A stretch of 64,000 bases of DNA from Ceriagrion tenellum (GCA_963169105.1 OY720632.1:7006001-7070000), one strand, 5' to 3'. Shown: positions 34,421-47,873, counted from the stretch's first letter. A program made the numbers and translations. Notes: a model not told the origin generated them from the sequence alone.

Positions 34421-37400
34421 ACAGGAGAAGTGATTCGTCTAATATTTATGCCATTTGCGTTTTAATTCAATTTCCAGATTGTGTTCGATACCTTCATACT
34501 TCCATAATTAATGGGCGTCTGCGGGAAAAAGGTGATTGACCTTTTCCGTTTCTCAATAGCCTAGAAGTATTTTCAATAACACTGCAGTTCTCATGACGAC
34601 AATACTAAACCTTTCCAACATCACTCTGTTTGCGCATTACCACGTTAGCTGAATAAAATGTTGTCATATGCATAATTTGTTTCGGCGTTTGAGAATTTTA
34701 TTAACCTGTTCATCATCTGCACCACCAGAACATTCATAGTTAAGCATCTATACTATATCACAGTTTCATTTTCTTTGATTATATTTTTGACAGCTTTTAC
34801 CGTTTGGTAATGTTAAATATTAGTCAAAATGAAATGAAAGCAACATAAGATTCTCATCAATATTTTGATATTTTTTTAGGTTCCTTTATCTAATAAAAAA
34901 CTTTTCCCGAGGATATCCACAAGCTCACAGGACTTCGTAAACATCGTTACCTTTGTGTGTATGCACTCATTATTATCATCCATATAACGTGTAATAGTGA
35001 ATGAAGTTTTGAAATAAAGAAAAACATTTTTGTGTAGGCTCATGAAAAGTTTTTTCTTTTCCCAAAGATCCAATTACCTCATAGCTTTTCCCTTAAGCAG
35101 ATTCTTCATGGGTCAGTCTCTGTTACGAAAGTAGTTACATTATCCCTTTCCCTGAAATGGCCGAGCTGACATCATTCTTATCTGTCACCAAACTTTGGAG
35201 CGTAAAGTTTCTCTTCTCTCTCTGCTTTAAGTAGTCGTCGTTCACCGCCAAAAACATCATTTTTTAACAACCAGCGGTGTCCTAGTTTCTCTTACTATGA
35301 CCATTTTATCTTCCTTTCATCTTGTTTTACATGATTCTCCTAGACGACTGCCTTTCCTTCGTTGTCTTTACGCTTACCTCCTTTATTTTCCAACGGACCA
35401 CTCATAAAACACTCTCCGAATGTTTGGACTCCTCTCACTTTCTTGACAAGTGAAAAAGTCTCTCTTCGATAAGAAAGTTTCGCCGTTAAACGTCGAAGCA
35501 GAGAGAACTTGACCTTCAACATCACGATTTCCTGAGCGTAGTTTCCTCGCTTGATCACGGTCATAAAAAATCCATCTCGTCGGAACGCATCATTTCGGCC
35601 CTCAACAACGCAATCAGAAAGTATTCATTGCCACATTACTAATTTCCTCTTTCACAGGTCCTTCTTTGTTCGTTAGGGCTTTCTTGTTTCCCTCACCCTC
35701 CATCATTATCATCTACTTGTCCGAGAAGCCATAAAAGGCCAAAACCTAAATGATCGCTCCACTTTATTTCTAATAAAAATGGTTTCAAACAATGTAACTG
35801 AGGGATACCTAGGGAAAATAATATTGAAATGACAGCAAATTATGACAAATCAAGGCTTATACCGAGCTGGAAAAATGTATAAGCGATAGAGGTCTACTAA
35901 AAAAATGGCCTACAAATACACACTGATAAAAACAATAAGAAAAATGATGATAGGAGTAAATTAGAATGAAGAATAAAAATGTAGCCTAGAAACCAAATGA
36001 TTGCATCTTCATATCAAATACGCAGACTCTTAGGAACTTGAGTGGAATTTCATGGATGATGCTGATATAAAAATGTGCAACTTCCCACGAATTGTTTTTG
36101 TGGAAAAGTGCTCATTTTTATTCCTGCATCACAATTGGATTGGAATTATTTCCAGGGACTATGAGAGACGAATCACTCACGTTGTCCCTTGAACTTGTAA
36201 AGTTGTTTGAAATTACCTATATTTTTTGATTTTCTAGAGTAAAACTATCGAGTGGTTTCCATTGAGGAGTGTTCGACCAATTTTCAAACGTGATGGATGT
36301 AAGCAAAAGATGTATTTGACATATTGTACTGTGAAGTATTGAGAGACAAATTTCATGCTGACTGCTGAAATTTCTCATTAATGGAACCAACATCATCCAG
36401 TGACCCATGTAGATTGAAGTACCTTTGAAAATACACTTTCGTATATACTCAATCGGATGTTGATATATTTCAGCTCTTGATAATAGTTCAGAAAGTATAC
36501 TAGCAGAGGAAATATTTGATACTTTTCACGCGTAAGATGTTAGTGAAGACTATTCGAGTCCTCCACCGAACTTCAAATTTGCCGACATTTCAATGCACTG
36601 GTCGTCCACCGTCCTCAGGGTTTACTAGTGTATCTTACACCATCATATATCAGTAGTTTATAGTGGTACACATTTGAAAGCACTGCATTGGAATGTAATA
36701 CGTATTAGGTTATTGATAGAATTGGAAGGCGTGAAGTCATCCACGCAATGCCTTCCCTTCCCTTCTAGAATGCCTATGCAATTGTCAGAGGGGGATTGAT
36801 TGCAAATCCCGAAGACGTAAAAGGGAGAAATATTCGTATCAAAATATTCTCGACGTTTTTCATCTGTTACATCCATTCTCCCTTCAAAAATAATCCCTCT
36901 GAACCTCTCATTTCAGCCTTCGTCATCCGAATTAAGGGATGTTTTCCACCCTCTCACTCTCCCTCCCCCACCCCTTATGACCCCGAAGGGCAATGGACAC
37001 CTACCCTCCTCGCCCTCGGCGTCCTCCTTCTTACCAAAAGGTTTTGTCTCTCAAATACTTCTTGCCGCCATTCGCGTTTTCTTCTCCTCTCACAAACTTC
37101 ACACTTCAGAAGCGTAAGATAATAATACTGGGACGCCTAGAGGGCACGGACGATGTAAGAGGCATCTTCTTGGATGTCTCCCTCAGGGAATATGGAGTGC
37201 AGATGGATTCGGCACTTTCAGTCCCGGCTTTTAGGAACTATCTTGAAAGAATAGAATTTTTGTGACAACATGGTGGTGATGGCGACCTCTCTACTCTCTC
37301 TTATGCTGCTCCCCCAGTGTCATGCAATCGAGGAAAGTCTTACCAGTGCCAAATCTCTCTATTAAGTTCCTCCGTTCTCTCTTTACAGAGCCGATATATT

Positions 37401-37439
37401 AATCACAATCCCCTTCAGAGTTTTTATAAAAAGTCTCCT
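34421..37439. other. No gene recognised
   Basis: AT-rich with one C-rich patch at about 36940-37030 that gives a Pro/Ser-rich frame. No coding family or repeat recognised. Confidence 0.45.
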
Positions 37440-38620
37440 CTTTGAATATGCGGAAAATATGAATGGAAATATAAAAATAAAATATTTCAAAATCTTTACA
37501 TCCCTCGCAAGAAAAAAGGATTCTGGCAATAGCTTCTCTCTTCTCAGCAATGAGGTATCTTCTAAGAACTTTTACCTTTTTTACAGAATTTCAAAAAAAT
37601 AATAAAGTAAAAAATATTTTAGGGTATAAATCTACGGTTACGTAAAAAAAGGGCCTAGGAAAAAGTGCTAGTGACAAATTAGAAAAAGAGAATATCCTTA
37701 ACACCTTTTTTTCAAAACGTCAAAACAGCATATACTCGGGAAAACACTGCTACACTGCTAAGTCTACACAAAAATCCAATGTAGTCAATAAATATTTCTT
37801 GTTGCGGCATAGAAAGTAGCCTGAAATCAATCAACTCCAAGAAACCAACCTGTCCCAATCAAATTCCTGCCCGAGTTTATAAAGAATAAGCGTCAGAAAT
37901 AGCAACGTATTTGAAAACAATATTTGAAAAATCTCTTTCAGATGATTGTCCCTCATGACTGTAAAATCGGAAACGTCACACATATCTTTAAGAGCGGTGA
38001 TAAGAAAGATCCTAGTTAATGTTGATCTATCTCCCTCAAGTCAATTTCGTGCAGAGTATCGGAACATATAGTCGTCAGTTCAATTAAGAGGTATTTTAAG
38101 GATAGTCAAAACTTATTAATTCAACATTAGCATTGATTCAGAAAAGGCAGGTCCTGCAAAACCCAGCTAGCCCTCAATCTTCACGATATTCTTTTCTCTG
38201 AAGACAGGTTGGTCCAGATATACGCGATATTTTTATATTTAAAAAAGTTTTCGATACATTTCTACATTCAAAATCATTTTTAAAGCTGAAAGCATATGGA
38301 ATAAATTACGATAGAATGTATTGGATTAAATACATCGCAGATAATCTCGAACAGAGGATAGTTCAATATGGCATTAGTTCAGATACAGTTAAGGTTACAT
38401 AGGGTGTACCACAGGGAAGTGTCATTGGTCCCTTACTATTTATTTTGTTCATTGATGATACCATCATTGTCGTAACGAGCACAATTTGCCTTTTCGCAGT
38501 CGACGCAGTATTGGGCAGGGATATGAACACCGAGTCTGAGAGAATTGCGATGAAGAAAGAGCTAGATGCTAAAAATGAATTGTGTAGTACTAGGCAGTAA
38601 GAAGTGTCATGCTATTTTCT
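37440..38620 (+). pseudogene. CR1-like LINE, upstream RT segment, heavily decayed
   Basis: Across three + frames the blocks are: EKENILNTFFSKR (linker before RT), ASEIATYLKTIFEKSLSDD, FKSGDKKDPS, VSEHIVVSSIKRYF, RKGRSCKTQLALNLHDILF, RLVQIYAIFLYLKKFS (motif A with the aspartate lost), WIKYIADNLEQRIVQYG, GVPQGSVIGPLLFILFIDD (motif B) and CLFAVDAVLG (FADD changed to FAVD). This is the correct order for the fingers and palm of a CR1/L2 RT. It covers a region mostly upstream of that kept in copies A-G. It is far more decayed than copy C, so it is an older insertion. It stops shortly after FAVD, without the shared 3' UTR. Confidence 0.78.
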
Positions 38621-41600
38621 GATATACGAAAGAGGCTGAAAAACTCCATGGTGGAGATGTGGCATTTCAATTTTTAATAGATTTTCAGGAATATTCTGGA
38701 GAGTGTTTGAAGATAAAGTTAGGTACATGCAAGATGGAGAACGATGATGTAGGTACATGGATATGTAGACATATAATAAAAATTTTGAAAGGTGAAAGCA
38801 ATAGACAACTTTATTTCCGAAACGCATTATGAAAAATAAGACACGACTCGAGAATCAAAGGTATCAGTTGATGGGAAAGAGGACTGTTGCGTGGGGGACG
38901 TCATTGGAATGTGAGGGAAACTCGTCATTGTTGAGCAGGATGAATCTTATCCGCGAGATGGGATTCTTATATCGGATTGAATACCACTGAGTTTTAATAT
39001 AAACGCTTGAGCTACGTTTCCAGTTTCTTGCCTCTCCGACTCATTCATCTCATGTCTTCGTTCCTCATTCCTTCAATTTTTCTCTTTCATCAAATGGATA
39101 TTCGAAGGCGCGCTTTGACTATACAACTCTTAGTATCCTGAAGAGAAAGTAAAAAAATTCGTTGCGGGTGAGCAAAGTAAAAATAAAACCAGGCAAGGGA
39201 GGATTATATAGGAGAAGTATAAAAGTTAGTCTGGCATGTGTTTCACTGGCTTGCGTTTCAAAAATTTTGAAGCATGGAAGGAATGAATGAAAAATAGTGG
39301 AAGCATGAAGAAAGAAATGAAGGATATTACGAAAGCCTGTTAATTACGCAATCCTTGAATTCGTATGGGTTCCAAAATGAAAGAGATAAAGTACCGACAA
39401 CTGTATGAAGCCACGATGGTTGAACTTGTCAGTCAGCACTACCCTTAAGTTTGGAGCGAAACACAATCGTGTGAGATGAGGTTCCTTGAATGCCAAAAAA
39501 CTATGAAGAATGTAATTAAAAAAGGGAAACCTTAATCTCACGTCGGACAAAATCAGATCAATCAGAAAATCTATAACTTTAAGTTATCTATATAGGGTGT
39601 ATATAAAATGAATCAAGCCATCTTCTCCCTCTCTCTGTTAGCATTTTCGGAATCAATAAAAATGTCACAACATTTGATCTAATGCCACTCATCAGCAAAG
39701 TAAATGCACCCCCGGGGAGCATATTAAGCATGGATCCTGTAAATAAGGTCCAGCAACATTCTCTATTCAACGCAAAACTCTTTCTAAAATCAGGCGACCA
39801 TACGCAGTTGTGATTTTATACTGCTAACGAAAATGATAAAGCTATTACCATTATAAAAACATTACTTAGAAGTAATTTAGGTTGTTAATTGATATTTTCA
39901 ACTGAAAGATATAATTTTCACGATTCAATTTGAAATTTAATTTAAAAATGAGCAAGTTTTAGCTTGACTATCGACAAAATTGAGCCAATCTCCCCGAGAA
40001 AACTTTACGTCGCATTTTAGTTAAGAGTCTGAGATTGATAAGACCAGTACTTCTTCACAATACTTTTCAAGCATTTTTTATATTCCAAAAGAATATCTCG
40101 ATACTTTTCCAAGCACATACTATCAAAAGCCGCGAGATAGTTCCGTCATGCTTCTCTACACGTCATGCGAGGGATCCTGATTTCTTTAACTTCAGTATCA
40201 TTAGAACAAAGCGCACTCATTTCGATCGCCACAGATGCACGACTTCAAAAGATTGTGATGAAGGCTTTCCAAACTCCAAACACTGCGCTTTCCCGATGGC
40301 CTTGGTATTGGATTCCGTGTCCCACCTGTTGAGGTGCGATGCATGTCGAACTTGACCTCAGAGACCCATAACAAGTGGTCTCATTCATTTCTGTAGCATT
40401 AGTAAATTTCTGTAGCCCAAACCACTCACAACTGGGGTAGTTTGGTATGGTGGAGAAATTGTAGGACTTGGCAACTTATTGAAATGGTTAATCCATTCAC
40501 CTCTTTACGTGGAAATACCGAAATTTATAAATGACAGAACTTCCAACCGAAAAATATGATACCGAAGATACTACATCTATGGATTTTTGAACTAATGTTA
40601 CTTTCTTAGTCAAAGTTTTTGAACAAGGGATTTAAAGCTGAATTTGATTATCTGGCTTTAAAAAGAGCCAACAGGACCGATACAACAGATGAATTCATCT
40701 CCGCCCTCTGGCATGCATCATAAAATTCTTAAATTTATCCAGGGAGGACTGAATTTTTGTTGCCAGTTTTGCCTATATTACTGTGAGTATGCAAGAATAA
40801 AAAAGGTTTTTCTGCGCTCCTAAAGACTAACAGAGTAAAATTTTTCATCGTTTTGAACAAAAAGGGTCGCACTTTTTCTAAAAATAGTAGTTATATTCCT
40901 TATTCCATTCATATGTATATACATTTGGTTATTTATACAAAGTATAGGAACATAGGTACCCCAGAGGAACTACCTGATTTGGGGTTACCGTCATCTGGAT
41001 GTTTTTATGGCAGAGCTGGTGGTGACAAATTATCAAAGACATTATCTCCAACTAACCTACTGCTTTTATACCTAATTATGCATTCATATTATAAAAATTA
41101 AATACTCAAGCTATCACGCGTTCACGACAACTTGAGTTTATACAATAACTTGAGCGATGACAATCAATTAGACAACATAACAAGAACTCTTATATTTAGG
41201 AACCAAAAAATGGATACACTACACATAATATATGAATTAACTTGACAATAAAAAATCTCAAATGAAACACAACCCCATTTTAGATATTAACATTTTTAGT
41301 ACATTTTTATACAATCTTTTGAAGCAAAAACTCAACTTCGTCGTGACACATTAGCCATTTTTTAACGGCTGAAGCAAATCCCTATTCTGTGTCTTTCTTT
41401 GCCACATCCTTCGGCAGAGTACGAAATAGTTTTGGCACCAGATACAGATACGAATGACGAAAAATTTCGATCTTTTCCCTAGGTTTTGTAAAGCCTGTCT
41501 CAAGTCTAATGTAATATGTTTTTGGTTTGGTTTCCGACTAAACTTTTCCCTTCCTTGCCAACCACAATTGAGCGACTGCTTTAGTGTCGCAGAAAGCAAT

Positions 41601-42929
41601 CTCTCCCCAAAGGTCACCTCACCCTTGACCCACTTTTTCACAACACTTCACGTCCTCCTTAAGTAGCAGCAGGTGATCCCCGCGGAAATTCAGCCGTCGT
41701 GCGACAGCGTTCTGCTTTTTGCGCGCCGAGTGCGCTGAGGCGAAGGGGATAAAAAGGACTCGACATTGAGAAGTGCTCGACATCCTCTGCACTCACGTCT
41801 CCAAATCGGTTGAAGGCACCGATGAGGCGGATTCAATTTCAGAGCCTCTTGTGGTTGGCAACAGCCTTACCACGCCGCAAGGAATTAATTAAAATAGCGC
41901 GTGAGAGATCATCAATTTGGGTGTAATTAGTCATTTCCCGTGAAAACGAGGTTCCGAGCATGCAAAGGCTCCTGACTTGAAATGCAAAAAAAAAATATTT
42001 TATGAGTAGAGAGTGTATTTGTTCCACATTTAAAAAGGAAATCATTTGAAAATACAAGTTGCAATGCACTTTTTGACTAGTCCAAGACATAAGATTGCCT
42101 TGATGTACAACTGACGAGTGCTCGACACGGATATTCCGGAGAAAAATTACGGAATTCTTAAATTCTAAGCCTTTTTTTGTAAAAAAAAATTTACATAGGT
42201 GGGTGTCCGCCAAAATGGTCATCAAACTGGTCATGGTGACCTAGTTACAAGGCTTACTTGCGTGATTTCACCCGAGTTTGTGTTCCGCACTCAATCTACA
42301 AAGAAACCATAACAGGTGAGCTCCATTCGCTCACGTGGAAAGTTAGGCAGATCTATGTATTCGGCACGAAAAGTCGTTTATCTTGAAGAACAACCACTAA
42401 AGCAAGAAAATGGATAGAATATAAATATTAAAAATAGTTGAAGTTGAACAAAAAATGCTTGCTGGAACATCCCAACAGACTATAAAAAGGGCACTGTAAC
42501 GTAACAAGTGCACTGTTTACTGGTGCAAAGGAAACTTTCTCCATTCCAATTAAACTGAAATGGGTAAAGAGCTAAAAATTTAAGGGACGCAATCAACTCG
42601 GGCCATTTGAGAGTTGATTATTTGAAGTCATGTTAAAAATGGTATCTTTACCTTAGAAAGATATAACTTCAGGAAAATTCCAATAAACTCTACCAACGCA
42701 ACTAGGCGAAAAGTGTCTTGCTTTGCAACAGAAAAAAGGAGGACAGCACATCACGAAGAAACGCGGATTGGCTGACAGCGATGATACAATCGTAACGGAA
42801 TAAGTATTTTAGTTCCCTTTTACTTTCAAAATCAAAGCAATTTAAATTAAATACACTTATTATCCAGAATATCCTTAGATAATTGCTTAAATAAAACCAT
42901 TAATTAAAGGTTGGTGTATCTGTAGGGAT
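38621..42929. other. No gene recognised
   Basis: Frames of 96-131 codons (for example 40035-40355 +, 41351-41641 -, 41839-42234 -) show no recognisable domains. A GC-richer patch around 41640-41830 is not associated with a motif. On the minus strand near 39660-39695 a CTGATGA followed by AAATGTTGTGAC might be a very degenerate hammerhead remnant. Confidence 0.4.
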
Positions 42930-43030
42930 AATGAGAACAACAATCGTACTTTTCCACAGATTTTTTTATACAAGTACAACGCATTCAAACCTACGGTGTC
43001 ATCACTAGTTACTTGACTCTTTAATAAATG
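42930..43030 (-). repeat. Degenerate hammerhead-type repeat, Penelope-like
   Basis: Minus strand reads GTGATGACACCGTAGG, then GAATGCGTTGTAC, then AAAAAAATCTGTGG, and ACGATTGTTGTTCTC. This aligns by eye with the core and right arm of the repeats at 45.0 and 60.2 kb. Both conserved cores are changed (CTGATGA to TAGTGATGA, GAAAC to GAATG), so no ribozyme activity is expected. Confidence 0.5.
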
Positions 43031-43902
43031 AGATATGCACCATTTTCTCGTGAGTTTGGAAAAAAAATGTCAGCCACTATCATTTCGAGAGGTGATATCA
43101 GCTCTTCCATTTGATACCTAAGACGGTTAAGTTGGCTGATCATCACGGGTAGTAACAGAAAAACAATTTCATCTGTTTCCGCTGTTAATAATTGCATAAT
43201 TCCTCCGGTGTCATTCTACTATCATGGTGACATATCCAAAATATTTCGCACAAATATTTCCCGGCCAACGCAAAATCTTCACCTGGACGGCTGGACCACC
43301 GGACATGCATTACGACCACGGATGTATGAAGCTGTTTCAAATAAGGAAAAGCCTCCATCGTATTTGAATGACAATACAATAAACGCATGCAAAGAGTACT
43401 CACATTATTGCGCAGGCAGACAATTAAGCTAAGTTAAACGGATTTGTTTTATGACATCTATTAAAGACAGTGAGAAGGATTTATTTTAATATGACTGGAA
43501 CTGTTTTCACCATTACAAAAAAACAATGGTAAAAGAACTAAGCAATGAAAACTATCCATAAAGTAGTGTAGACTGTTTTTGTTTGATGATTCTTCAGGAC
43601 CAAACAAAACGTTTGTCAGTAAAAAATCAACGTCCTCGACTACACAATTCCTTCAACTACAGAGCCAACATATTAGAGGTGTCCCGGTAAGATCTCAGTT
43701 ATTAGTTACATCAAAAAATTACTATGGTTATAGTTAGTGTTCCTTGTAATTTAGAAATATCCTATTTAAATAATAAGTTATTCCTATGTAAATAATCTTC
43801 ATCATGAAAAAGAAAATCATGTCGAAGCTACGGTGATGTGTGTTTACCGGAGTTTCCGCCTCGTTGATCCATCTTGAGGACGAAATCATGAGGAAGTCAC
43901 TT
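43031..43902. other. No gene recognised
   Basis: AT-rich spacer; the longest frame is 74 codons and shows no recognisable motif. Confidence 0.5.
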
Positions 43903-43948
43903 GGATCAGAGGAAGCCTGCAGGATAGCCGGCGAAATGTCGTCCCCCA
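43903..43948 (+). ncRNA. Hammerhead-like motif, one core base altered
   Basis: GGAT (stem I), CAGAGGA in place of CTGANGA (43907-43913), linker A, stem II GCC/GGC enclosing TGCAGGATAGCC, core GAAA (43933-43936), TGTC as the cleavage-site side, then GTCC pairing with GGAT. The cleavage triplet would be GUC. The U-to-A change at the second core base should inactivate it. Sequence outside the core differs from the other hammerhead-like motifs here, so it is a separate family. Confidence 0.45.
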
Positions 43949-44985
43949 TGATGGAACAACGCGGCGGAAACCCCGGGAAACCGAAGACTCAACCTCCAAT
44001 ATTGATAAATGCTAGGAGCTGTATAACAATTTACTGAGGCCAGGAACACAACCTCTCCACTGTTTGCATTTGCTTGCTCTGAGAGCGTATTTAAATCATC
44101 CAGTGACGTGGCCCTACGGACGCGCTTTGAGCAAGACCACATGGCAGGAGAATCACAAGCCGTGCCCTACCCTTGACACCTCTAGGAGTGGTGAGAAGAG
44201 ACAAAGGAGAGTGGGAGTGGACGAAACATGGAGAGCAAACAGCAAGGAGAGAGAACAGAGGAGGGGAGTGGAATGGAAGGGCATGAAAATGGGAGGGAGG
44301 ACTAGAAACAGAATTAACATGGTGACAAAGAGAGAGAGGGCGTGTGAAACACGGACTGCGCACACGTCTGGGTGACATAGACACGAGAGACTGAGAGAGA
44401 GAGATTAATTAAAACGTATTATTTTTCCTTCAACAAATTTGTCTTGGGAGAGACAAACCAGCCGAACTTTGACCTTAAGCGCAAGAGGTCAGCGGCGCCT
44501 CGAGCGAGGAAAGCCCGGAGTAAACTAGGACTGGACCTTGACTTGCAAATAAGCCCACAACGATGTGTCATTAAGACAGGGACCCTTAGAAGCTTCAAAC
44601 AAAATTAAATTTTAACCCCGTTAACACTAGCAATATGACCCTGTACATTGGAAAAATAACGGAAACGGATATTAATATAAATAATTAATACCAACGCCTG
44701 AGAACTGATTTAATTTTTTATCCGTAAGGTGCAAGTGTAAGGAGCTTTACAATGTTTCCCCTCTTCACAATTTGGCTTCCTCAGATTTCAGCGGGATGAA
44801 AAATTTCTGCAGGAGAGGGACCTAAAATATAAAATACATCTAAAACTCCTGACTAATATGGTGGCTAACTTTCGTATTTTGCAACAGAAATACAGCAAAT
44901 TTATACTTCAACTTCAAAAGATTAGGTCAACACAGGCCACCATCATGGGGGTAGAACTTTTTTCAATTAATTCAAGGTTTTCATC
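43949..44985. other. No gene recognised; purine-rich island
   Basis: About 44190-44400 is G/A-rich on the + strand with GAGAG runs at the end, opening Arg/Lys-rich frames. No family motif. Confidence 0.45.
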
Positions 44986-45148
44986 ATGAAAAAACGACTT
45001 TGTTTTCTTCCACTGATTTATTTTTTTGGTACAACATGTTTCGACACATAGAGGTCATTTTCAAGTACCTGTACAATGACCTCTATGTGTCGAAACATGT
45101 TGTACCAAAAAAATAAATCAGTGGAAGAAAACGAAGTCGTTTTTTCAT
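44986..45148. repeat. 74-bp-arm palindrome, hammerhead family
   Basis: Arms 44986-45059 and 45075-45148 are complementary over 74 bp with a single mismatch and a 15-bp loop. Each arm contains GTTTTCTTCCACTGATTTAT and GGTACAACATGTTTCGACAC (left-arm orientation). The right arm carries GAAAC at 45092-45096 and GTTGTACC, but the expected CTGATGA is CTGTACA, so the ribozyme core is broken. Sequence after the right arm (TTTTTCATTTGTGAATATCA, AACTTCCACATAGTTGAGCC) is shared with 60.15-60.21 kb in inverse orientation, showing the repeat unit extends to about 45200. The near-perfect arms suggest recent formation or correction. Confidence 0.8.
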
Positions 45149-46969
45149 TTGTGAATATCAACTTCCACATAGTTGAGCCTGATACCATTGAACGTTTTCA
45201 TCATACTCCAATTATTGAACCCAAGGCTAAGTTCAGGATGCCCACACTTTTCACGAACCCACCAGATATTATCGAGGAAACGGACACCACCTTAGTTACT
45301 ACTCACCTGAATTACCCTAACAGATTTGATTTACAAATGTGTATTACAAATAGATTATTAATCGATGATGACTCAAACTGAAAGACTAAGATTTCTAGAA
45401 TAACGAAGGGCGTTGTTATTCCCAACTTTAATTTTTCCAGCAAGTGAGGAAAGAGATAAATTCAAAATAAAATTAAAAATTCTGAGAATCATCTTTATCT
45501 TAAGAATTATGTCTACCCAGGGAGGTGGAAAGTTCGTGGCCACGGCGCTATGATTGCTGAACACAAATCTGGACTTCGATACTTCTCTATTTAAAAGAAG
45601 TTCAAGAGGGGATCATAGGCTGCAAGTAGAAGAAAAAATAGAAATGAATATGGATTAATAAAAATATTCAGGGCCAATAATAGAATGGACCCTTCTTATT
45701 TACTCAGTGTAGTAAAAACTCGGTTAAAAATTTCATTGTGAATTGTCAAACGGTATAACGTGCGCGTCGAGGCGAGTGATTGAACTCGCACCTCAAAACG
45801 ATTAATTCATTCTTTCATTGCGCGCTCGATCAGTTGAGGTGCAGAGCATTTGAAATTTGCTATAATATCCTGGACTGCGAGCTACTTTCCTTTAGTAAGA
45901 GACCCTGACGTGAACTTAATTTCCTATTGCTGGAGCCACGCTTGATAATATCGAAACTGGAAGAACAAAACCATTTAAAGCATGCTTAAAAAGGATTTGC
46001 ATCCCACAATAGCACAAAACGCTTTATATTTTGGCCTTCGGTCCGCTACGAAGATCATTAATAAGGTGGCATACTATTAAATAATAGTCCATTATAGTTC
46101 ACACATAGCAAGTCTTTCGTTACACCGAAAGTAACTCACTCATTTTTAAAAATGGCACTTAATTTCGCTATTAAATTTTTTCCAGGGCTAACATTTGTCA
46201 TTTCGTCAGGAAACATCATTCTCTTCGCTTGTCGGAAACGACCATACTCCATGAATTTGATTTTATAAGCTGAGCCAAACTTCCAGGAGATACCTCCATT
46301 GACGCAAAATACATATCGTAATACATACAACATGCTCAACGACAGCATTGAGCAGAAACACTGTTTCAGAACACTCCATATTTGAAATTTTAAACGCAAA
46401 CGTATGAATATTAAATATAAAAAATAATCAAATGCGATTTTGAAATAGGTTGGAATTGATTACGTGCATAAACTCCGCCATGATTCAGTTTGAAATTTTG
46501 AGTCTCAAACAAATTATTACTTGTATGTGACTTCATCAGATAGTAGGGCTTCATTCATTTTCATTTAGGTATTAAATCAGCCGATTGGTAGGTTTTTGGA
46601 TGGTCCTAATCTAAACATTCCAATTTCTGGTATATGGTCCTCCATTCCCTCCAATAGATAACCCGCCTTCAGAACATTTAAATTCCTCACATCGTCGACC
46701 ACTACTTATTTCGCGCACATAATCGTATTTTGAAGACAATAAATAGGTATATCATTATTTCATTTGATTGAGCGATTCCCAAAATTATCTGATTTTTGCA
46801 ATCGTAGTTATTCCGCAAGCCGTTCAATTTACAATTAAAATCATTAGATGATCTAGATTTATTAGGTTAAGTATTCAATAACTGCTGAACGAATACCTTA
46901 ACTGAGATGGAATTTTGTTTCAGGAAATATTTGTCCAACTTCAAAGATTAATGTATTTACTACATATAT
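45149..46969. other. No gene recognised beyond the repeat extension
   Basis: The first ~55 bp belong to the palindrome's repeat family. A frame from 45076 to 45381 continues for 101 codons past the repeat, but its later half has no recognised homology. The rest is AT-rich without identifiable features. Confidence 0.45.
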
Positions 46970-47132
46970 AATCTCCCACACTCCTGGAAAAACTTATAAA
47001 TAGGACGAAAAGAGAAGCTGAATTTCAAATGTTTACTCTTAAATTCTTTCATTTCCGAGCGTTTGTTTTTGTTTCAAGGACGTATTGTTTGGAAATCGAC
47101 TTGTACAGCTATCTCCCTGTCAAAAAACAACG
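46970..47132 (+). repeat. Inverted duplication, left member
   Basis: About 160 bp that recurs in reverse complement at 48565-48728 with, by eye, roughly 80% identity; shared words include GACGAAAAGAGAAGC and TTTCCGAGCGTTTGTTTTTG. It is cut off on its right by the 5' end of CR1 copy F. The inner 1.4 kb contains a CR1 tail and MITE copy 3, so the pair may be two copies of one dispersed repeat or the ends of a larger inverted element. Confidence 0.75.
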
Positions 47133-47137
47133 AATGG

Positions 47138-47405
47138 TATAGAGAATATTATCATGTTCCCTCATTACATCTCTAGATCTGACAGGTACGACAAAATATG
47201 AGAGATACACAGCCGAACATAACGGTATAAAAACTCATTCTATCCGTGAACAATAAGTGACCAAAATAAAAATTGAGCTCCACTAAATGCACACCTATAA
47301 GACATGTCACCATTTCATCATCCAAAACTTACATCTTTACACGACTGGTGACCTATCACCCTCTGCCAAACGCCCATGAGGCAGGGTATTAAGTAGATGT
47401 AGGTG
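47138..47405 (+). mobile_element. CR1/L2-type LINE 3' UTR, copy F
   Basis: Only the last ~30 codons and the 3' UTR remain, starting at AGAGAATATTATCATG (shared with copy A) and running to the ATTAAGTAGATGTAGG tail. It inserted into, or beside, the left member of the inverted duplication. Confidence 0.85.
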
Positions 47406-47873
47406 TACTATGAGTGTAAAATGAGGAGGGCCCATATTGTTGTCTCTCCGTGACTTAAACAAGAGACGCTCGCCAGACGCCCAATGGAACTTTTGGCACT
47501 GGAAAGCACCTGTTGATTCCTTGAAACGTACATTTACTTTCCCTTCGATTCGATCACAGGCCATTTTGAAACTGCATTTCCTAAAACTTTTAAAGATAAA
47601 ATATATTCATCAGAAGCGCGTCCAATCAATGGAGAAATTCTTCATCACTAGCTACAAAGGAAAAAATGTTATAGATCTATTTCACTGAAAAGGCTTTGGC
47701 CCTTTTTCTCGATCAGCAAACACTTCAGCTTTAATTTTTAATATGGAACACCTATTTAGTAGATCAATTAAATTTTTCGAGTGAATAAAAAACGCGAGAT
47801 AGATGGGTAGAGATAGGAAAGGTGAGCGAGGTGCAAGGATAGGAAAGCTGAACTATTCACAAGCTACGCCATT
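47406..47873. other. No gene recognised
   Basis: Spacer between CR1 copy F and MITE copy 3 with an 83-codon frame (47437-47688 +) of no recognised family. Confidence 0.45.

Noticed and set aside
39655..39700. CTGATGA with AAATGTTGTGAC on the minus strand
   Set aside because: Stem II does not pair and the GAAA core is altered; at best a very old remnant.
45076..45381. 101-codon frame spanning the palindrome arm
   Set aside because: The first third is repeat arm and the rest has no recognisable domain, so I did not call it a gene.
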